Shown: one piece after another, positions 1 through 8,890 of the stretch
Layout of the letters: each line of letters starts with the position of its first letter
Numbering within the stretch: the first letter of the stretch is position 1
DNA from: Dokdonella sp.
GTDB lineage: Bacteria; Pseudomonadota; Gammaproteobacteria; Xanthomonadales; Rhodanobacteraceae
NCBI GenBank assembly: GCA_024707225.1
Contig: JANQAE010000001.1
Location: 1,488,001-1,552,000 of the forward strand
Length of the DNA: 64,000 nt
Direction of reading: 5' to 3'
The notes under the pieces: generated by a model
The model's input: the letters and a program-made list of their open reading frames with translations, nothing else
Database searches by the model: none
What the model was told of the DNA's origin: nothing
Translations under genes and position numbers: made by a program

Positions 1-588
1 GGCCCGCATCACCCGGCCACGCTGACGACCGAGCGCAACCTGGCCGTGAGCCTGGTCCAGAACGGCCGCCCGGGCGAAGCCGAGCCGATCCTGCGCGAGG
101 TCGCCGCGCAGTGGACCGCGCAGCGCGGCGAGACCGATCCGCGCACGCTCGAGACACGCACGATGCTGGCCTACGCGTTGACCGACCTGGGCCGCCGCGA
201 CGAGGCCGAGCGCCTGCTGCGCGAGGTGATCGCGCGCCAGGATGCCAGTGGCCGCCCGGCCACGCCGGAGACGCTGACGCCGCGCAACGATCTGGCGATG
301 CTGCTGATGGACGCCGGCCGCCTCGACGAGGCACTGGCCGAGTTCGACCGCCTCGACCCGGTCATGCGCGCCACGCTCGGCGACGATCATCTCTACGTGG
401 CGATCCTGACCGGCAATCGCGGCCAGTGCCTGGCGCGGCTCGGCCGGCTCGAGGCCGCGCGCGAGGCGCTCGACGCGAGCCATGCGCGCCTGCTCGCAGC
501 GCTCGGCGCCGGGCATCCACGCACGCGCAAGGTCGCCGGCCAACGCGACGAAGTCCATCGCCGACTCGGCACCGAGGCGGCGCCGTGA
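1..588 (+). CDS. Tetratricopeptide-repeat protein, C-terminal part (5' end outside window)
   Basis: The frame is open from the first base, so the true start lies upstream; only about 195 residues are visible. The sequence has kinesin-light-chain-like TPR repeats of about 42 residues, with recurring HP-x-T-L-x-x-x-x-N-L-A and G-R-x-x-E-A-x-x-L motifs. Such arrays are protein-interaction scaffolds and in this order are often the C-terminal half of a Ser/Thr kinase or transcription regulator, but the catalytic part is not in the window. The stop overlaps the GTG start of the next gene (GTGA), so the gene is probably translationally coupled to the sensor kinase. Confidence 0.75.
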   Translation, partial: GPHHPATLTTERNLAVSLVQNGRPGEAEPILREVAAQWTAQRGETDPRTLETRTMLAYALTDLGRRDEAERLLREVIARQDASGRPATPETLTPRNDLAMLLMDAGRLDEALAEFDRLDPVMRATLGDDHLYVAILTGNRGQCLARLGRLEAAREALDASHARLLAALGAGHPRTRKVAGQRDEVHRRLGTEAAP

Positions 589-1330
589 CCGCGACATTGC
601 CGGCTGTCCTCGTCGCGATCGCCGCGGCCGCACTGATCGGATGCGCGGTGCTCGCCGCGCGTCTGCGGCAGCAGGCCGGCCGGCACCGGCGTGCGATCCG
701 GGCGCTGGCCGCGCGATTGCAGACGGCCGCGGACGAAGCGGCCCGCCTCGCCGCCGCGGCCGAGCGCGAGCGCATCTACGCCGACCTGCACGACGACCTC
801 GGCGCGCGTCTGCTCGACCTGGTCTATCGCGCACCGACGCCGGCCGAGGCCGACCGCGTGCGCGCGATCCTGCAGGATCTGCGCGACGTCGTGACACGCT
901 CGCGCGGCACGCCCGGCACGCTCGGCGACGTGCTCGCCGACATCCGCGCCGAGGCCGTGCAACGGCTGGCGCGGCCGGCATCGAACTGGTCTGGGACGCC
1001 CCGCCCGACCTGCCCGAGCCGGTGCTGGACCCGGCGCGCGCGCTGCACCTGTACCGGATCGTGCGCGAGGCGATCAGCAACGTAATCCAGCACGCGCGCG
1101 CGAAGCGCCTGCGCGTGCGCCTGCGCGTCGCCGATGCGCACCTGCGGCTGGAGCTGACCGACGACGGCGACGGCCGGGCCGGCACCAGCGGCCACGCCGG
1201 CCGCGGCATGCACGGCATGCGCGAGCGCGCGAACGAGCTCGACGGCGCGATCCGCTGGGCGCCCGGTACCGAAGGCGGCACCAAGGTGCTGCTCGAACTG
1301 CCCTTGCCTGCCGCCGAGGACGCGCGATGA
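585..1330 (+). CDS. NarL-type sensor histidine kinase (single-nucleotide frame break)
   Basis: GTG start inside the stop of the preceding TPR gene. An N-terminal hydrophobic segment (about residues 5-20) is followed by a coiled linker and a HisKA_3 phosphoacceptor motif, E-R-x-x-I-Y-A-D-L-H-D-D-L-G, then a HATPase domain with the N-box (REAISNVIQHA) and the G-box region (DDGDG, GRGMHGMRER). The dimerisation and ATPase halves lie in different frames: the frame changes near 965-985, consistent with one missing base. All family motifs are present on both sides, so a sequencing error is more likely than decay. Reconstructed length is about 248 residues. The ATGA overlap with the response regulator marks the pair as a two-component system of unknown signal. 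Confidence 0.75.
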
Positions 1331-1968
1331 GCCGCTACGCGCAGGCACTCGTCGTCGACGATCTGCCGGCCAGCCGCGCCTGGCTCGGCGACGCGCTGAC
1401 GCGCGCGTTCCCGGGCATCGCGCTCGCCATGGCCGGCAGCCTCGCCGAAGCCGCACCGCATCTGGCGACGCCGCCGCCGCTGGCGTTGATCGATCTCGGC
1501 CTGCCGGACGGTTCCGGCGTCACGCTGATCGGCCCGCTGCAGGCCGCCGGGTCGCTGGCCGTGGTCGCGACCGTGTTCGACGACGATGCGCACCTGTTTC
1601 CGGCGCTGGCCGCCGGCGCGGCCGGTTACGTGCTCAAGGATCAGCCGCCCGACGCGCTGGCGACGATGCTGCGTGGGATCGCCGATGGCCAGCCGCCGCT
1701 GTCACCGTCGATCGCACGACGCCTGCTCGGTCATTTCCGCCCGGCGCCGGCCGCCGCCGACGCCGCGCTGACCGCCCGCGAAACCGACGTGCTGCGGCTG
1801 ATCGCCAAGGGCCTGACCGTGGCCGATGTCGCGGCCGCACTCGCGCTGTCGCGCCACACGGTGACCGGCTACGTCAAGGACGTCTACCGCAAGCTGCGCG
1901 TCTCCACGCGCGCCGAGGCGACGCTCGAAGCGACGCGGCGCGGCCTGGTCGGCGGCGATACGTACTGA
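1327..1968 (+). CDS. NarL/FixJ-family response regulator
   Basis: 213 residues. The N-terminal receiver has the acidic pocket (VVDD), a phosphoacceptor Asp in the LIDLGLPDG motif and the conserved Lys in VLKDQPP. The C-terminal LuxR-type helix-turn-helix (about residues 145-205) begins with LTARETDVLRLIAKG and contains the recognition helix SRHTVTGYVKDVYRKL. It should be phosphorylated by the kinase whose stop codon it overlaps (ATGA) and then act on DNA; targets are not evident here. Length and domain order are standard for the family. Confidence 0.9.
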   Translation: MSRYAQALVVDDLPASRAWLGDALTRAFPGIALAMAGSLAEAAPHLATPPPLALIDLGLPDGSGVTLIGPLQAAGSLAVVATVFDDDAHLFPALAAGAAGYVLKDQPPDALATMLRGIADGQPPLSPSIARRLLGHFRPAPAAADAALTARETDVLRLIAKGLTVADVAAALALSRHTVTGYVKDVYRKLRVSTRAEATLEATRRGLVGGDTY

Positions 1969-2479
1969 TCGAAACAGCGTCGCGTCTGTCCCGCGCGCGG
2001 TGCACAGGCGCCTTGCCCCAGCCGCGCCCGTTCAGCGGATGGCGTCGACCGTGCGCGAACCGGCCTTGCGACCGACACGCGCATCCTCGCCGGAGAGACG
2101 CGCAGGGCCATCCTCGGCAGGCCGTCTACATCGACGCTGCACGAGGCGGTGCGCCTGAACGGTCATGCGCACACGACACGTCCCGAATCCGAGCCGGTCG
2201 CCAGGACGATCGCCAGCTGCGCGCCGGAGCCGCGCGGTCAAGGCGCGCCTCCGGCTCGATCGATCGCCGCCACGAAGCCGGCGAGCGGCGCGCGTGCGGC
2301 CGACCGGCCGACTGCGCGCATGCGCCGCGGACACGACGCCATCGTCGCGGCACGGACACGGCGGCGCATCCTCACGAGCCATGCCGGTGAGCAGCGCCGG
2401 TCGAGGAATCCGAAGAAGAGGCCATCCTTGGCCGGGCGCACTCCGTCAGCACACGTGGAGCGGGATCGATCGTGCGGCC
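1969..2479. other. Intergenic region without a supported gene
   Basis: 511 bp between two convergent genes. Open frames exist on both strands, but they are arginine-rich frames of the kind produced by GC-rich non-coding DNA and show no recognisable motif. No tRNA, clear terminator or repeat was found by eye. Confidence 0.5.
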
Positions 2480-3540
2480 TCACGGCCAGGCGATCGGGCC
2501 CTCGAACGCGTCGCAGTAGATGCCTTCGCTGCCGTGCTGCAGCGCGCACGGATACGAGGTGTCGATCGTGTGGAGCAGGCAATGCGACTGGCCAGGATCG
2601 GACGCGCAGCCTTCGAGCAGCGCCGGATCGGGCGTCGCCGAGTCGTCGATCGCGAACAGCAGCTCGACCGGACCCGGCGCCGTCGTCAGCAGGCCCGGAT
2701 CGAAGCCCAGCCGCAGCTCGCCGTGCGCCGCGGCCTGGAAGCTGCCGGTGTAGCGGCAGGTCAGGACCAAGCCGGTGTCGACGCCGCCCTGCGAGGCGCA
2801 GACGATCGCCGGCGGCGCGCTGGAGGTCGACGCGATGCGCCAGTAGAAGCCGCGCGGCAGCTTGACCAGGATGCCGATCTCGCCGGCCGCCGCCGTGCCT
2901 GCGTTGTGAAAGCCGGCGGTGACGAGGCCGTCGTGGCTGCCGAGCGCGAACACCGTCGGCACGTGGAAGGCCGTCGTCATCTCGAGCGCGGCAGCGGCGC
3001 CTCGGTGATCGTGGCGGCCATGCGATCGCACCAGGCCGGCGTCATGTCGGCCTGGCACTGCGCGAGCGTCGTCGAGCTGCCCGGCACGGCCATGTCGACC
3101 GCCGCGTCCAGCCGCATCGCGCCGAGCGGCGCCGTCGGCGAAACCGCGACGTGGACGGTGGTCTGCGTGACCTGCAGGATCGAGTTGGGATTGCCCGACA
3201 GCCCCTCGCCGGTGCAGGTGACGAGCTGACCGGCCGCGTCCGGCGTCGCGCCGGTGCAGGTCATCCACGAGGGCCGCGTGCCGACCGCGCGATCGTAGAT
3301 GAGTCCCGGCGGCAGCTGCAGGTAAAGGTTCGCGCGCGGCGTGGCGTCACACCATTGGCCGGGACAATTGCCGATGTCGATCAGGATCCGGGCTTCGGTG
3401 CCGCGCCAGAATACGCCGCTGCCCGATCCCCAGATCGAGCCGGCGGCGTTGCGCGCGATGTCGACCGACATCGTCGATTGCGCCGCCGCCGCGCCCGCGA
3501 CCGTGCCGGCGACCGCCAGCATCGCTATCCGGTACCTCAT
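2480..3540 (-). CDS. Secreted surface protein of unknown function (single-nucleotide frame break)
   Basis: ATG start at 3540 with an N-terminal signal peptide (MRYRIAMLAVAGTVAGAAAAQ). The mature part is rich in beta-type segments and paired Cys residues (CPGQWC, CTGA, CRYTG), and it ends GIYCDAFEGP, a variant of the (D/A)GFE signature found near the ends of secreted proteins in this lineage. The frame changes near 2985-2995; both sides read as one continuous protein of about 353 residues after a one-base correction. Function is not recognised; it may be an exported repeat or adhesin-like protein. Confidence 0.55.
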
Positions 3541-3938
3541 GCGCTCACCCCCTATGTCCGGAGCGCAGCCTAGGCGTACCGGCGAACGAACGGCACCCCG
3601 CGAATGCGGGGGTCGCACGGTTCGTACGCGATGCGGTACGGCCCCGCACGCCTGGCGCGATCGGCGCACCTCGCACACGTCGAACGTGCGGCGTCCGATG
3701 AAGGCCGCTGCGGCCGACGCGGCGACCGCAAGCGCGGGCCGTCCAGCGGGTGCAATGGCCGCGGACGCGACGGCGCATCGTCGCGGGCATGCACACGTCG
3801 CCGAGCGACGCTCGCCCGCATGCACAAGTGGAAACGTGAACCCCGGCTGGCGGCGTGTGGCCGATGCCGGCCCGCTTCATCATCGAGCGAGCGAGCGGCT
3901 GCTAGCGTCGATCCATCGACCTCTTCGGAGCTTCCGCC
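3541..3938. other. Divergent intergenic region
   Basis: 398 bp between the leftward surface-protein gene and the rightward dehydrogenase gene, so it should hold both promoters. A Shine-Dalgarno-like GGAGC lies 6-7 nt before the ATG at 3939. No convincing -35/-10 pair or coding frame was identified. Confidence 0.4.
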
Positions 3939-5723
3939 ATGGCACGACTGCTTCATGCCGCCCTCGCCGGCGCCCTGGGCCTGGCCGGCACCGCCGGCGC
4001 ACAGCAGAACGACGGCACCGACGTACGCATCGCCGCGCACGTCTACAAGCCGGCCAGGGTCGCCGCCACCCCGGCGCGCATCTCCGGACTGCAGGTAGCG
4101 AAGGGATTCTCGGTCTCGGTCTTCGCCGAGGGACTGCAGAATCCGCGAATGCTGGCGGTCGCGCCCGACGGCACGGTCTACGTGAGCCGGCGCGAACAGG
4201 GCGACGTGCTGATGTTCAAGGATGCCGATCGCGACGGTCGCGCCGACGGCGCACCGATGGCCGTACTGCATCGTCCCGGCGCACACGGCCTGGCGATCCG
4301 CGACGGCCGCCTGTACGTGGCGACCTCGCGCGAGGTGTTCGTCGCGCCGATCCAGGCCGACGGCACGCTCGGCACCGCCGAGATGATCATCGGCGATCTG
4401 CCCGATACCGGCCAGCATCCGAATCGCACGCTCGCGTTCGGTCCCGACGGCATGCTGTACATCAGCGCCGGATCGACCTGCAATGCGTGCAACGAGGCCA
4501 ACCCGGAATCGGCCGCGCTACTGCGTGCGTCGCCCGACGGCCGCTCGCGCACGATCTTCGCGACCGGACTGCGCAATACGATCGGCTTCGACTGGCATCC
4601 GCAGACCGGCGAGCTGTGGGGCCTGGATCACGGCATCGACTATCTCGGCGACGACGAGCAGCCCGAGGAGCTCAACCGCATCGAACTCGGCAAGCGCTAC
4701 GGCTGGCCGCACGTCTGGGGCGAGGGCGGACTCAATCCGCAGTCGACGCCGCCGGGCGGGCTGACCAAGGCGCAGTGGAAGGCGATCAGCACGCCGATGG
4801 CGCTCGGCTACACCGCGCATGCCGCGCCGATGCAGATGCTGTTCTACACCGGCCAGGCGTTTCCGGCCGACTACAGCGGCGATGCGTTCGCGGCGATGCG
4901 CGGCTCGTGGAACCGCAAGCCGGCGTCGGGCTACGAGGTGGTGCGCATCGTGTTCCGCGACGGCCAGCCGCAGCGCATCGAGCCGTTCGTCAGCGGCTTT
5001 CTCAGCCGCGACGGTCGCACGCATTTCGCCCGGCCGGTCGGCCTGGCGATCGCGCAGGACGGCGCCCTGCTGATGTCCGACGACGGCAACGGCGTGATCT
5101 ACCGGATCGCCTACGCCGGCCGCGAGCGCAGCGCCGTCGAGCGTGCCGCGCCACCGGCCGGCGCGATGCAGGCGCAGGCCGCGCGCGGCGTCGGCGTGCC
5201 GCTCGCGCTGGCGCGGCCCGAGACCCGGACCGACGGCACGCTGCAGGTGACCTCGCCCGCGTTCGGCAATGGCTCGCCGATCCCGCCGCGCCACAGCGAG
5301 TATGCCGACGGCGTCTCGTTCCCGCTGGCGTGGACCGCGGTGCCGCAGGCACGCTCGTACGTGATCGTCATGGAGGATCCGGACGCGCGGCCGATCACGC
5401 CGTTCGTGCACTGGGTGGCCTGGAACATTCCGGCCGGCACGACCTCGCTGCCGGAAGGTCTGCACGAGATCGAACGGCTGACCGCGCCGGACGGGCTGAT
5501 GCAGGGCTGGACCTCGCGCGGCTCGCCCGGCTACTTCGGCCCGCGACCGCCGGTCGGCGATCCGCCGCATCACTATCACGTACAGGTGCTCGCACTCGAT
5601 CGCGAACTCGACCTGCCGGCCGGCTCGGACCGCGACGCGGTGCTGGCTGCCGCGCGCGGTCACGTCCTTGCGAAGGGCGAGCTGGTCGGCACCTACGCGC
5701 AATCGATCGATCCGCCGCGCTGA
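3939..5723 (+). CDS. Secreted PQQ-type sugar dehydrogenase propeller fused to a PEBP (YbhB/YbcL) domain
   Basis: 594 residues. Signal peptide at residues 1-22 (ending AGTAGAQQ). Residues about 50-400 form a soluble glucose/sorbosone-dehydrogenase-like beta-propeller: G-F-S-V-S-V-F-A-E-G-L-Q-N-P-R-M, LAFGPDGMLYISAGSTCN, TGLRNTIGFDWHP, G-L-D-H-G-I-D-Y-L-G-D-D and RPVGLAIAQDGALLMSDD. Residues about 430-590 are a phosphatidylethanolamine-binding-protein domain (VIVMEDPDA, FVHWVAWNIP, GYFGPRPP, HHYHVQVLALD). The propeller probably oxidises an aldose or similar substrate in the periplasm with PQQ; the role of the fused PEBP domain is unknown. One continuous frame with no sign of a join error. Confidence 0.82.
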   Translation: MARLLHAALAGALGLAGTAGAQQNDGTDVRIAAHVYKPARVAATPARISGLQVAKGFSVSVFAEGLQNPRMLAVAPDGTVYVSRREQGDVLMFKDADRDGRADGAPMAVLHRPGAHGLAIRDGRLYVATSREVFVAPIQADGTLGTAEMIIGDLPDTGQHPNRTLAFGPDGMLYISAGSTCNACNEANPESAALLRASPDGRSRTIFATGLRNTIGFDWHPQTGELWGLDHGIDYLGDDEQPEELNRIELGKRYGWPHVWGEGGLNPQSTPPGGLTKAQWKAISTPMALGYTAHAAPMQMLFYTGQAFPADYSGDAFAAMRGSWNRKPASGYEVVRIVFRDGQPQRIEPFVSGFLSRDGRTHFARPVGLAIAQDGALLMSDDGNGVIYRIAYAGRERSAVERAAPPAGAMQAQAARGVGVPLALARPETRTDGTLQVTSPAFGNGSPIPPRHSEYADGVSFPLAWTAVPQARSYVIVMEDPDARPITPFVHWVAWNIPAGTTSLPEGLHEIERLTAPDGLMQGWTSRGSPGYFGPRPPVGDPPHHYHVQVLALDRELDLPAGSDRDAVLAAARGHVLAKGELVGTYAQSIDPPR

Positions 5724-5782
5724 GCGGCACACGACGCGGCCGCACCCGGTTTCGTCCGGGCGCGGTCACATGGGGAACGGCG

Positions 5783-6013
5783 ATGGATCTGGACTGGGTG
5801 CAATGGCCGGCGATGGCGGTCACCGTGCTGGCGGCGTGGAACGTCGGCGCGCGCCAGAAGCAGCAGCGCGGCTGGGGCTTCTGGTGCTTCCTCGCCAGCA
5901 ACGTGCTGTGGATCGTCTGGGGGTTCTACGCGAAGGCCTACGCGCTGGTCGTGCTGCAGGTGTTCCTGGCCGCGACCAATCTGCGCGGCGCGCGCAAGAA
6001 CGATGCGCTCTGA
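5783..6013 (+). CDS. Small membrane protein (SemiSWEET-like size)
   Basis: 76 residues from ATG 5783, with two or three predicted hydrophobic segments (WPAMAVTVLAAWNVG, GFWCFLASNVLWIVWGFY, ALVVLQVFLAATNLRG). The N-W-x-x-W and terminal N-L-R-G-A pattern is reminiscent of small PQ-loop or SemiSWEET half-transporters, but this is not certain. It is followed by a strong bidirectional terminator at 6049-6075. Confidence 0.6.
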   Translation: MDLDWVQWPAMAVTVLAAWNVGARQKQQRGWGFWCFLASNVLWIVWGFYAKAYALVVLQVFLAATNLRGARKNDAL

Positions 6014-6048
6014 GCGCGTGGTGCGAGTCGGCGCGACGATCGGGCAAC

Positions 6049-6075
6049 AAAAAGCCCGCACTGCTGCGGGCTTTT
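6049..6075 (-). terminator. Rho-independent terminator (bidirectional)
   Basis: An 11-bp perfect inverted repeat (6050-6060 with 6065-6075) around a 4-nt loop, with A-runs before and T-runs after the stem on either strand. It ends the leftward tRNA-Gly/tRNA-Cys transcript and can also end the rightward small membrane gene. Confidence 0.85.
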
Positions 6076-6107
6076 GGGACGTCCTGGGACGTCGTCGAAC
6101 CATGTTG

Positions 6108-6181
6108 TGGAGGCCTGAGTCGGAATCGAACCGGCGTACACGGCTTTGCAGGCCGCTGCATGACCACTCTGCCATCAGGCC
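6108..6181 (-). tRNA. tRNA-Cys (GCA)
   Basis: 74 nt with encoded CCA. The acceptor stem GGCCTGA/TCAGGCC pairs 7 of 7, the anticodon loop CTGCAAA gives anticodon GCA, and the T-arm GGTTCGATTCC is present. It lies downstream of tRNA-Gly and pgsA, the same order as uvrC-pgsA-glyW-cysT in Escherichia coli. Confidence 0.95.
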
Positions 6182-6242
6182 GATGACGCTGAACCACACC
6201 TGCGGGACGCACGCCGCGGACGGCGCCGGCCCCTTAAACAAC

Positions 6243-6266
6243 AAAACCTCGGCGGGCCGAGGTTTT
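6243..6266 (-). terminator. Hairpin terminator between tRNA-Gly and tRNA-Cys
   Basis: A 10-bp inverted repeat (6243-6252 with 6257-6266) with a 4-nt loop. Read leftward the stem ends in a T-run (GGTTTTGTTGTT). It may attenuate transcription between the two tRNA genes or serve as a processing signal. Confidence 0.7.
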
Positions 6267-6277
6267 GGTGGAAAGCC

Positions 6278-6353
<76 letters not shown>

Positions 6354-6431
6354 CCGGGACGCGCATATTACGGAATGGCGTGAGAGTGTCAACAAAAACC
6401 TGTGCGATCGCGCGAAATTTTTCGCCGGCGC

Positions 6432-7022
6432 TCAGACGCGGCCGCTGTCGTTGTCGCGCAGCGCCGGCCAGGCCGCACGCACGTAGATCAACGCCGACCA
6501 GATCGTCAGCACCGCGGCCACCACCAGCAGCGCCTCGCCGATGCGGTACAGGCGCAGTTCCGGCACGTCGCGCTGATGCAGGCAGACCACGATCGCGACG
6601 ATCTGCATCGTCGTCTTGAGCTTGCCGATCCAGGCCACGCCGACCTTCGCGCGCTGGCCGATCTCGGCCATCCATTCGCGCAGCGCCGAGATGCTGATCT
6701 CGCGGCCGACGATGATCGCGCTGGCGACCGCCATCAGCGGCGTGGGGTTCTGCTGGACCAGCAGGAACAGGGCGACCGCGACCATCAGCTTGTCGGCGAC
6801 CGGATCGAGGAACGCGCCGAACGCCGAGGTCAGGTCGTAGCGGCGCGCGATCCAGCCGTCGAGCCAGTCGGTCAGCGCGGCCAGCACGAACACGCCGGCC
6901 GCGGCGATGTTCGACCAGTGCGCGGTGTTCGGATAGTACTCGGGCAGATAGAAGACGACGACGATGACCGGCAGCAGCACGATGCGGAACAGCGTGAGGA
7001 TCGTCGGCGCGGTCAAGGTCAT
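6432..7022 (-). CDS. pgsA: CDP-diacylglycerol-glycerol-3-phosphate 3-phosphatidyltransferase
   Basis: 196 residues. An integral inner-membrane enzyme that makes phosphatidylglycerol-phosphate, the committed step to phosphatidylglycerol and cardiolipin. The CDP-alcohol phosphotransferase motif D-G-x2-A-R-x8-G-x3-D-x3-D is complete (DGWIARRYDLTSAFGAFLDPVADK region, about residues 54-77), and there are five or six hydrophobic segments. Start ATG 7022, 13 nt after the uvrC stop. The uvrC-pgsA-tRNA order is conserved in gammaproteobacteria, which supports the call. Confidence 0.95.
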   Translation of the reverse strand: MTLTAPTILTLFRIVLLPVIVVVFYLPEYYPNTAHWSNIAAAGVFVLAALTDWLDGWIARRYDLTSAFGAFLDPVADKLMVAVALFLLVQQNPTPLMAVASAIIVGREISISALREWMAEIGQRAKVGVAWIGKLKTTMQIVAIVVCLHQRDVPELRLYRIGEALLVVAAVLTIWSALIYVRAAWPALRDNDSGRV

Positions 7023-7034
7023 GGAGCGGGTCCC

Positions 7035-8862
7035 TCAGCCGTGGAACACGGCGTAGATGCGTTCGGCCAGGTCGCGGTGGATGCCTTTGACCTGCATGAT
7101 TTCCTCCACGCCGGCGGCGGCCAGTCCGGCCCGGCCGCCGAAGTGCTTGAGCAGCGCCGCGCGGCGCTTGGCCCCGATGCCGGCGATCTCCTCCAGCGTG
7201 CTCGCCTCGCGCGCCTTTTTCGCGGCGGCCGCGGTGACCGGTGATCGCGAAACGATGCGCCTCGTCGCGGACCGCCTGAATGAGATGCGAGGCCGGCGAT
7301 TCGGGTCCGGGCCAGAGCGTGCGGCCTGTGTCGCCCAAGATCAAGGTTTCGTCGCCGGCGCGGCGCGCCTCGCCCTTGGCGACGCCGACCACGTTGAGCC
7401 CCTCGATGCCGAGCTCGGCCAGCACGTCCAGCGCCTGGCGGACCTGGCCCTTGCCGCCGTCGATCAGCAGCACGTCCGGCAGCACGCCCTCGCCGTCGCG
7501 GATCCGCTTGTAGCGCCGCAGCAGGGCCTGCCCCATCGCCGCATAGTCGTCGCCGGGCGTGATGCCGGTGATGTTGAAGCGCCGGTACTGCGACTTCTCG
7601 GCACCCTCGGGGCCGAACACGACGCACGAGGCGACCGTGGCCTCGCCCATCGTGTGGCTGATGTCGAAGCACTCGATGCGGCGCGGCGTCTCGTCGAGGC
7701 CGAGCAGGTCGCGCAGCGCCTCGAACCGCGTCGTCAGCGTCTGCCGGCTGGCCAGGCGCGCGTCGAGGCCGGCCTGCGCGTTCTTGAGCGCGAGTTCGAG
7801 GAAGCGCGCGCGCTCGGCGCGCACGCGCGCCTTGATCTCGACCGCGTGGCCAGCCTGTCCGCCGAGCGCCTCGGCGATCAGCTCGGCCTCCTCGGGCAGA
7901 TGGCTGACGATCAGTTCCTCGGGCAGCGGCCGCTCCAGGTAGTACTGCACGATGAACGAGGCGATCACCGCCGGCGGCTCGGCGTCGCTGCCGAGCCGCG
8001 GAAAGAAGTCGCGCGAGCCCAAGCTGACCCCGTTGCGGAAGAACAGCACGCTGATGCAGGCGATGCCGTTGCGGATCGCGCAGCCGATCACGTCCATGTC
8101 GGCGCTGGCTCCCTGCACGTAATGGCGGGCCTGGATGCGCTGCAGCGCGGTGATCCGGTCGCGCGCGGCGGCGCGCGCTCGAACGCCAGCGCCGCGCTGG
8201 CGCGTTCCATCGTCGCGACCAGCTCGTCCTGGACCAGCTTGGAGCGGCCTTCGAGGAACAGCGTCGCGTGGCGCACGCTCTCCTGGTAGTCGGCCGGCTC
8301 GACCAGACCGACGCACGGCGCCGTGCAGCGGCCGATCTGGTGCTGCAGGCACGGCCGCGAGCGGTTGCGGAAGTAGCTGTCCTCGCAGTTGCGCAGCCGA
8401 AAGAGCTTCTGCAGCAGGCCGATGCTCTCGCGCACCGCGGCGGCGCTCGGGTACGGCCCGAAGTAGCGGCCGCCCTCGTTGCGTGCGCCGCGATGGAACG
8501 CCAGGCGCGGCCACTCGCCGGCGGTCAGGTGGATGTACGGATAGCTCTTGTCGTCGCGCAGCAGGATGTTGTAGCGCGGCTTGAGCGATTTGATCAGCTG
8601 CGATTCGAGCAGCAGCGCCTCGGCCTCGGTGCGCGTCAGCGTGACCTCGATGCGCGCGATCTGCGAGACCATCGAGGCGATGCGCGGCTCCAGCCAGCGG
8701 CTTCAGGAAGTAGCTGCCGACGCGCTTGCGCAGATTGCCGGCCTTGCCGACGTAGAGCAGATCGCCGGCGTCGTCGAACATGCGGTAGACGCCGGGGGCG
8801 CCGCTGAGCGTGCTGACGTATACCTTGCCGTCGAAGCCGGCGCGGTCCTCGGGTGGGGTCAT
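7035..8862 (-). CDS. uvrC: Excinuclease ABC subunit C (three single-nucleotide frame breaks)
   Basis: The nucleotide-excision-repair incision subunit. Starting at ATG 8862, the GIY-YIG domain ([19 protein letters not shown]) is followed by the UvrBC region, the RNase H-like domain ([25 protein letters not shown]) and the C-terminal helix-hairpin-helix ([21 protein letters not shown]) ending at 7035. The reading frame changes near 8691-8696, near 8160-8180 and at the T5 run 7216-7220. Correcting each by one base gives a standard full-length protein of about 609 residues with every motif, so sequencing error is much more likely than a pseudogene. It shares a transcript with pgsA. Confidence 0.9.
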
Positions 8863-8890
8863 CGGACCATTTTAGTCCGCAACGGCGTGT

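Noticed and set aside
2013-2865. Overlapping open frames in the 1969-2479 gap and beyond
   Set aside because: Arg-rich on all frames, no starts with Shine-Dalgarno, no motifs; typical of GC-rich non-coding DNA.
6243-6266. Riboswitch or leader between the tRNA genes
   Set aside because: A simple 10-bp stem with T-run is a terminator or processing hairpin; nothing else is conserved.
7035-8862. uvrC as a pseudogene
   Set aside because: Three frame breaks, but every domain and motif is conserved and one break is at a T5 run; sequencing errors explain this better than decay.
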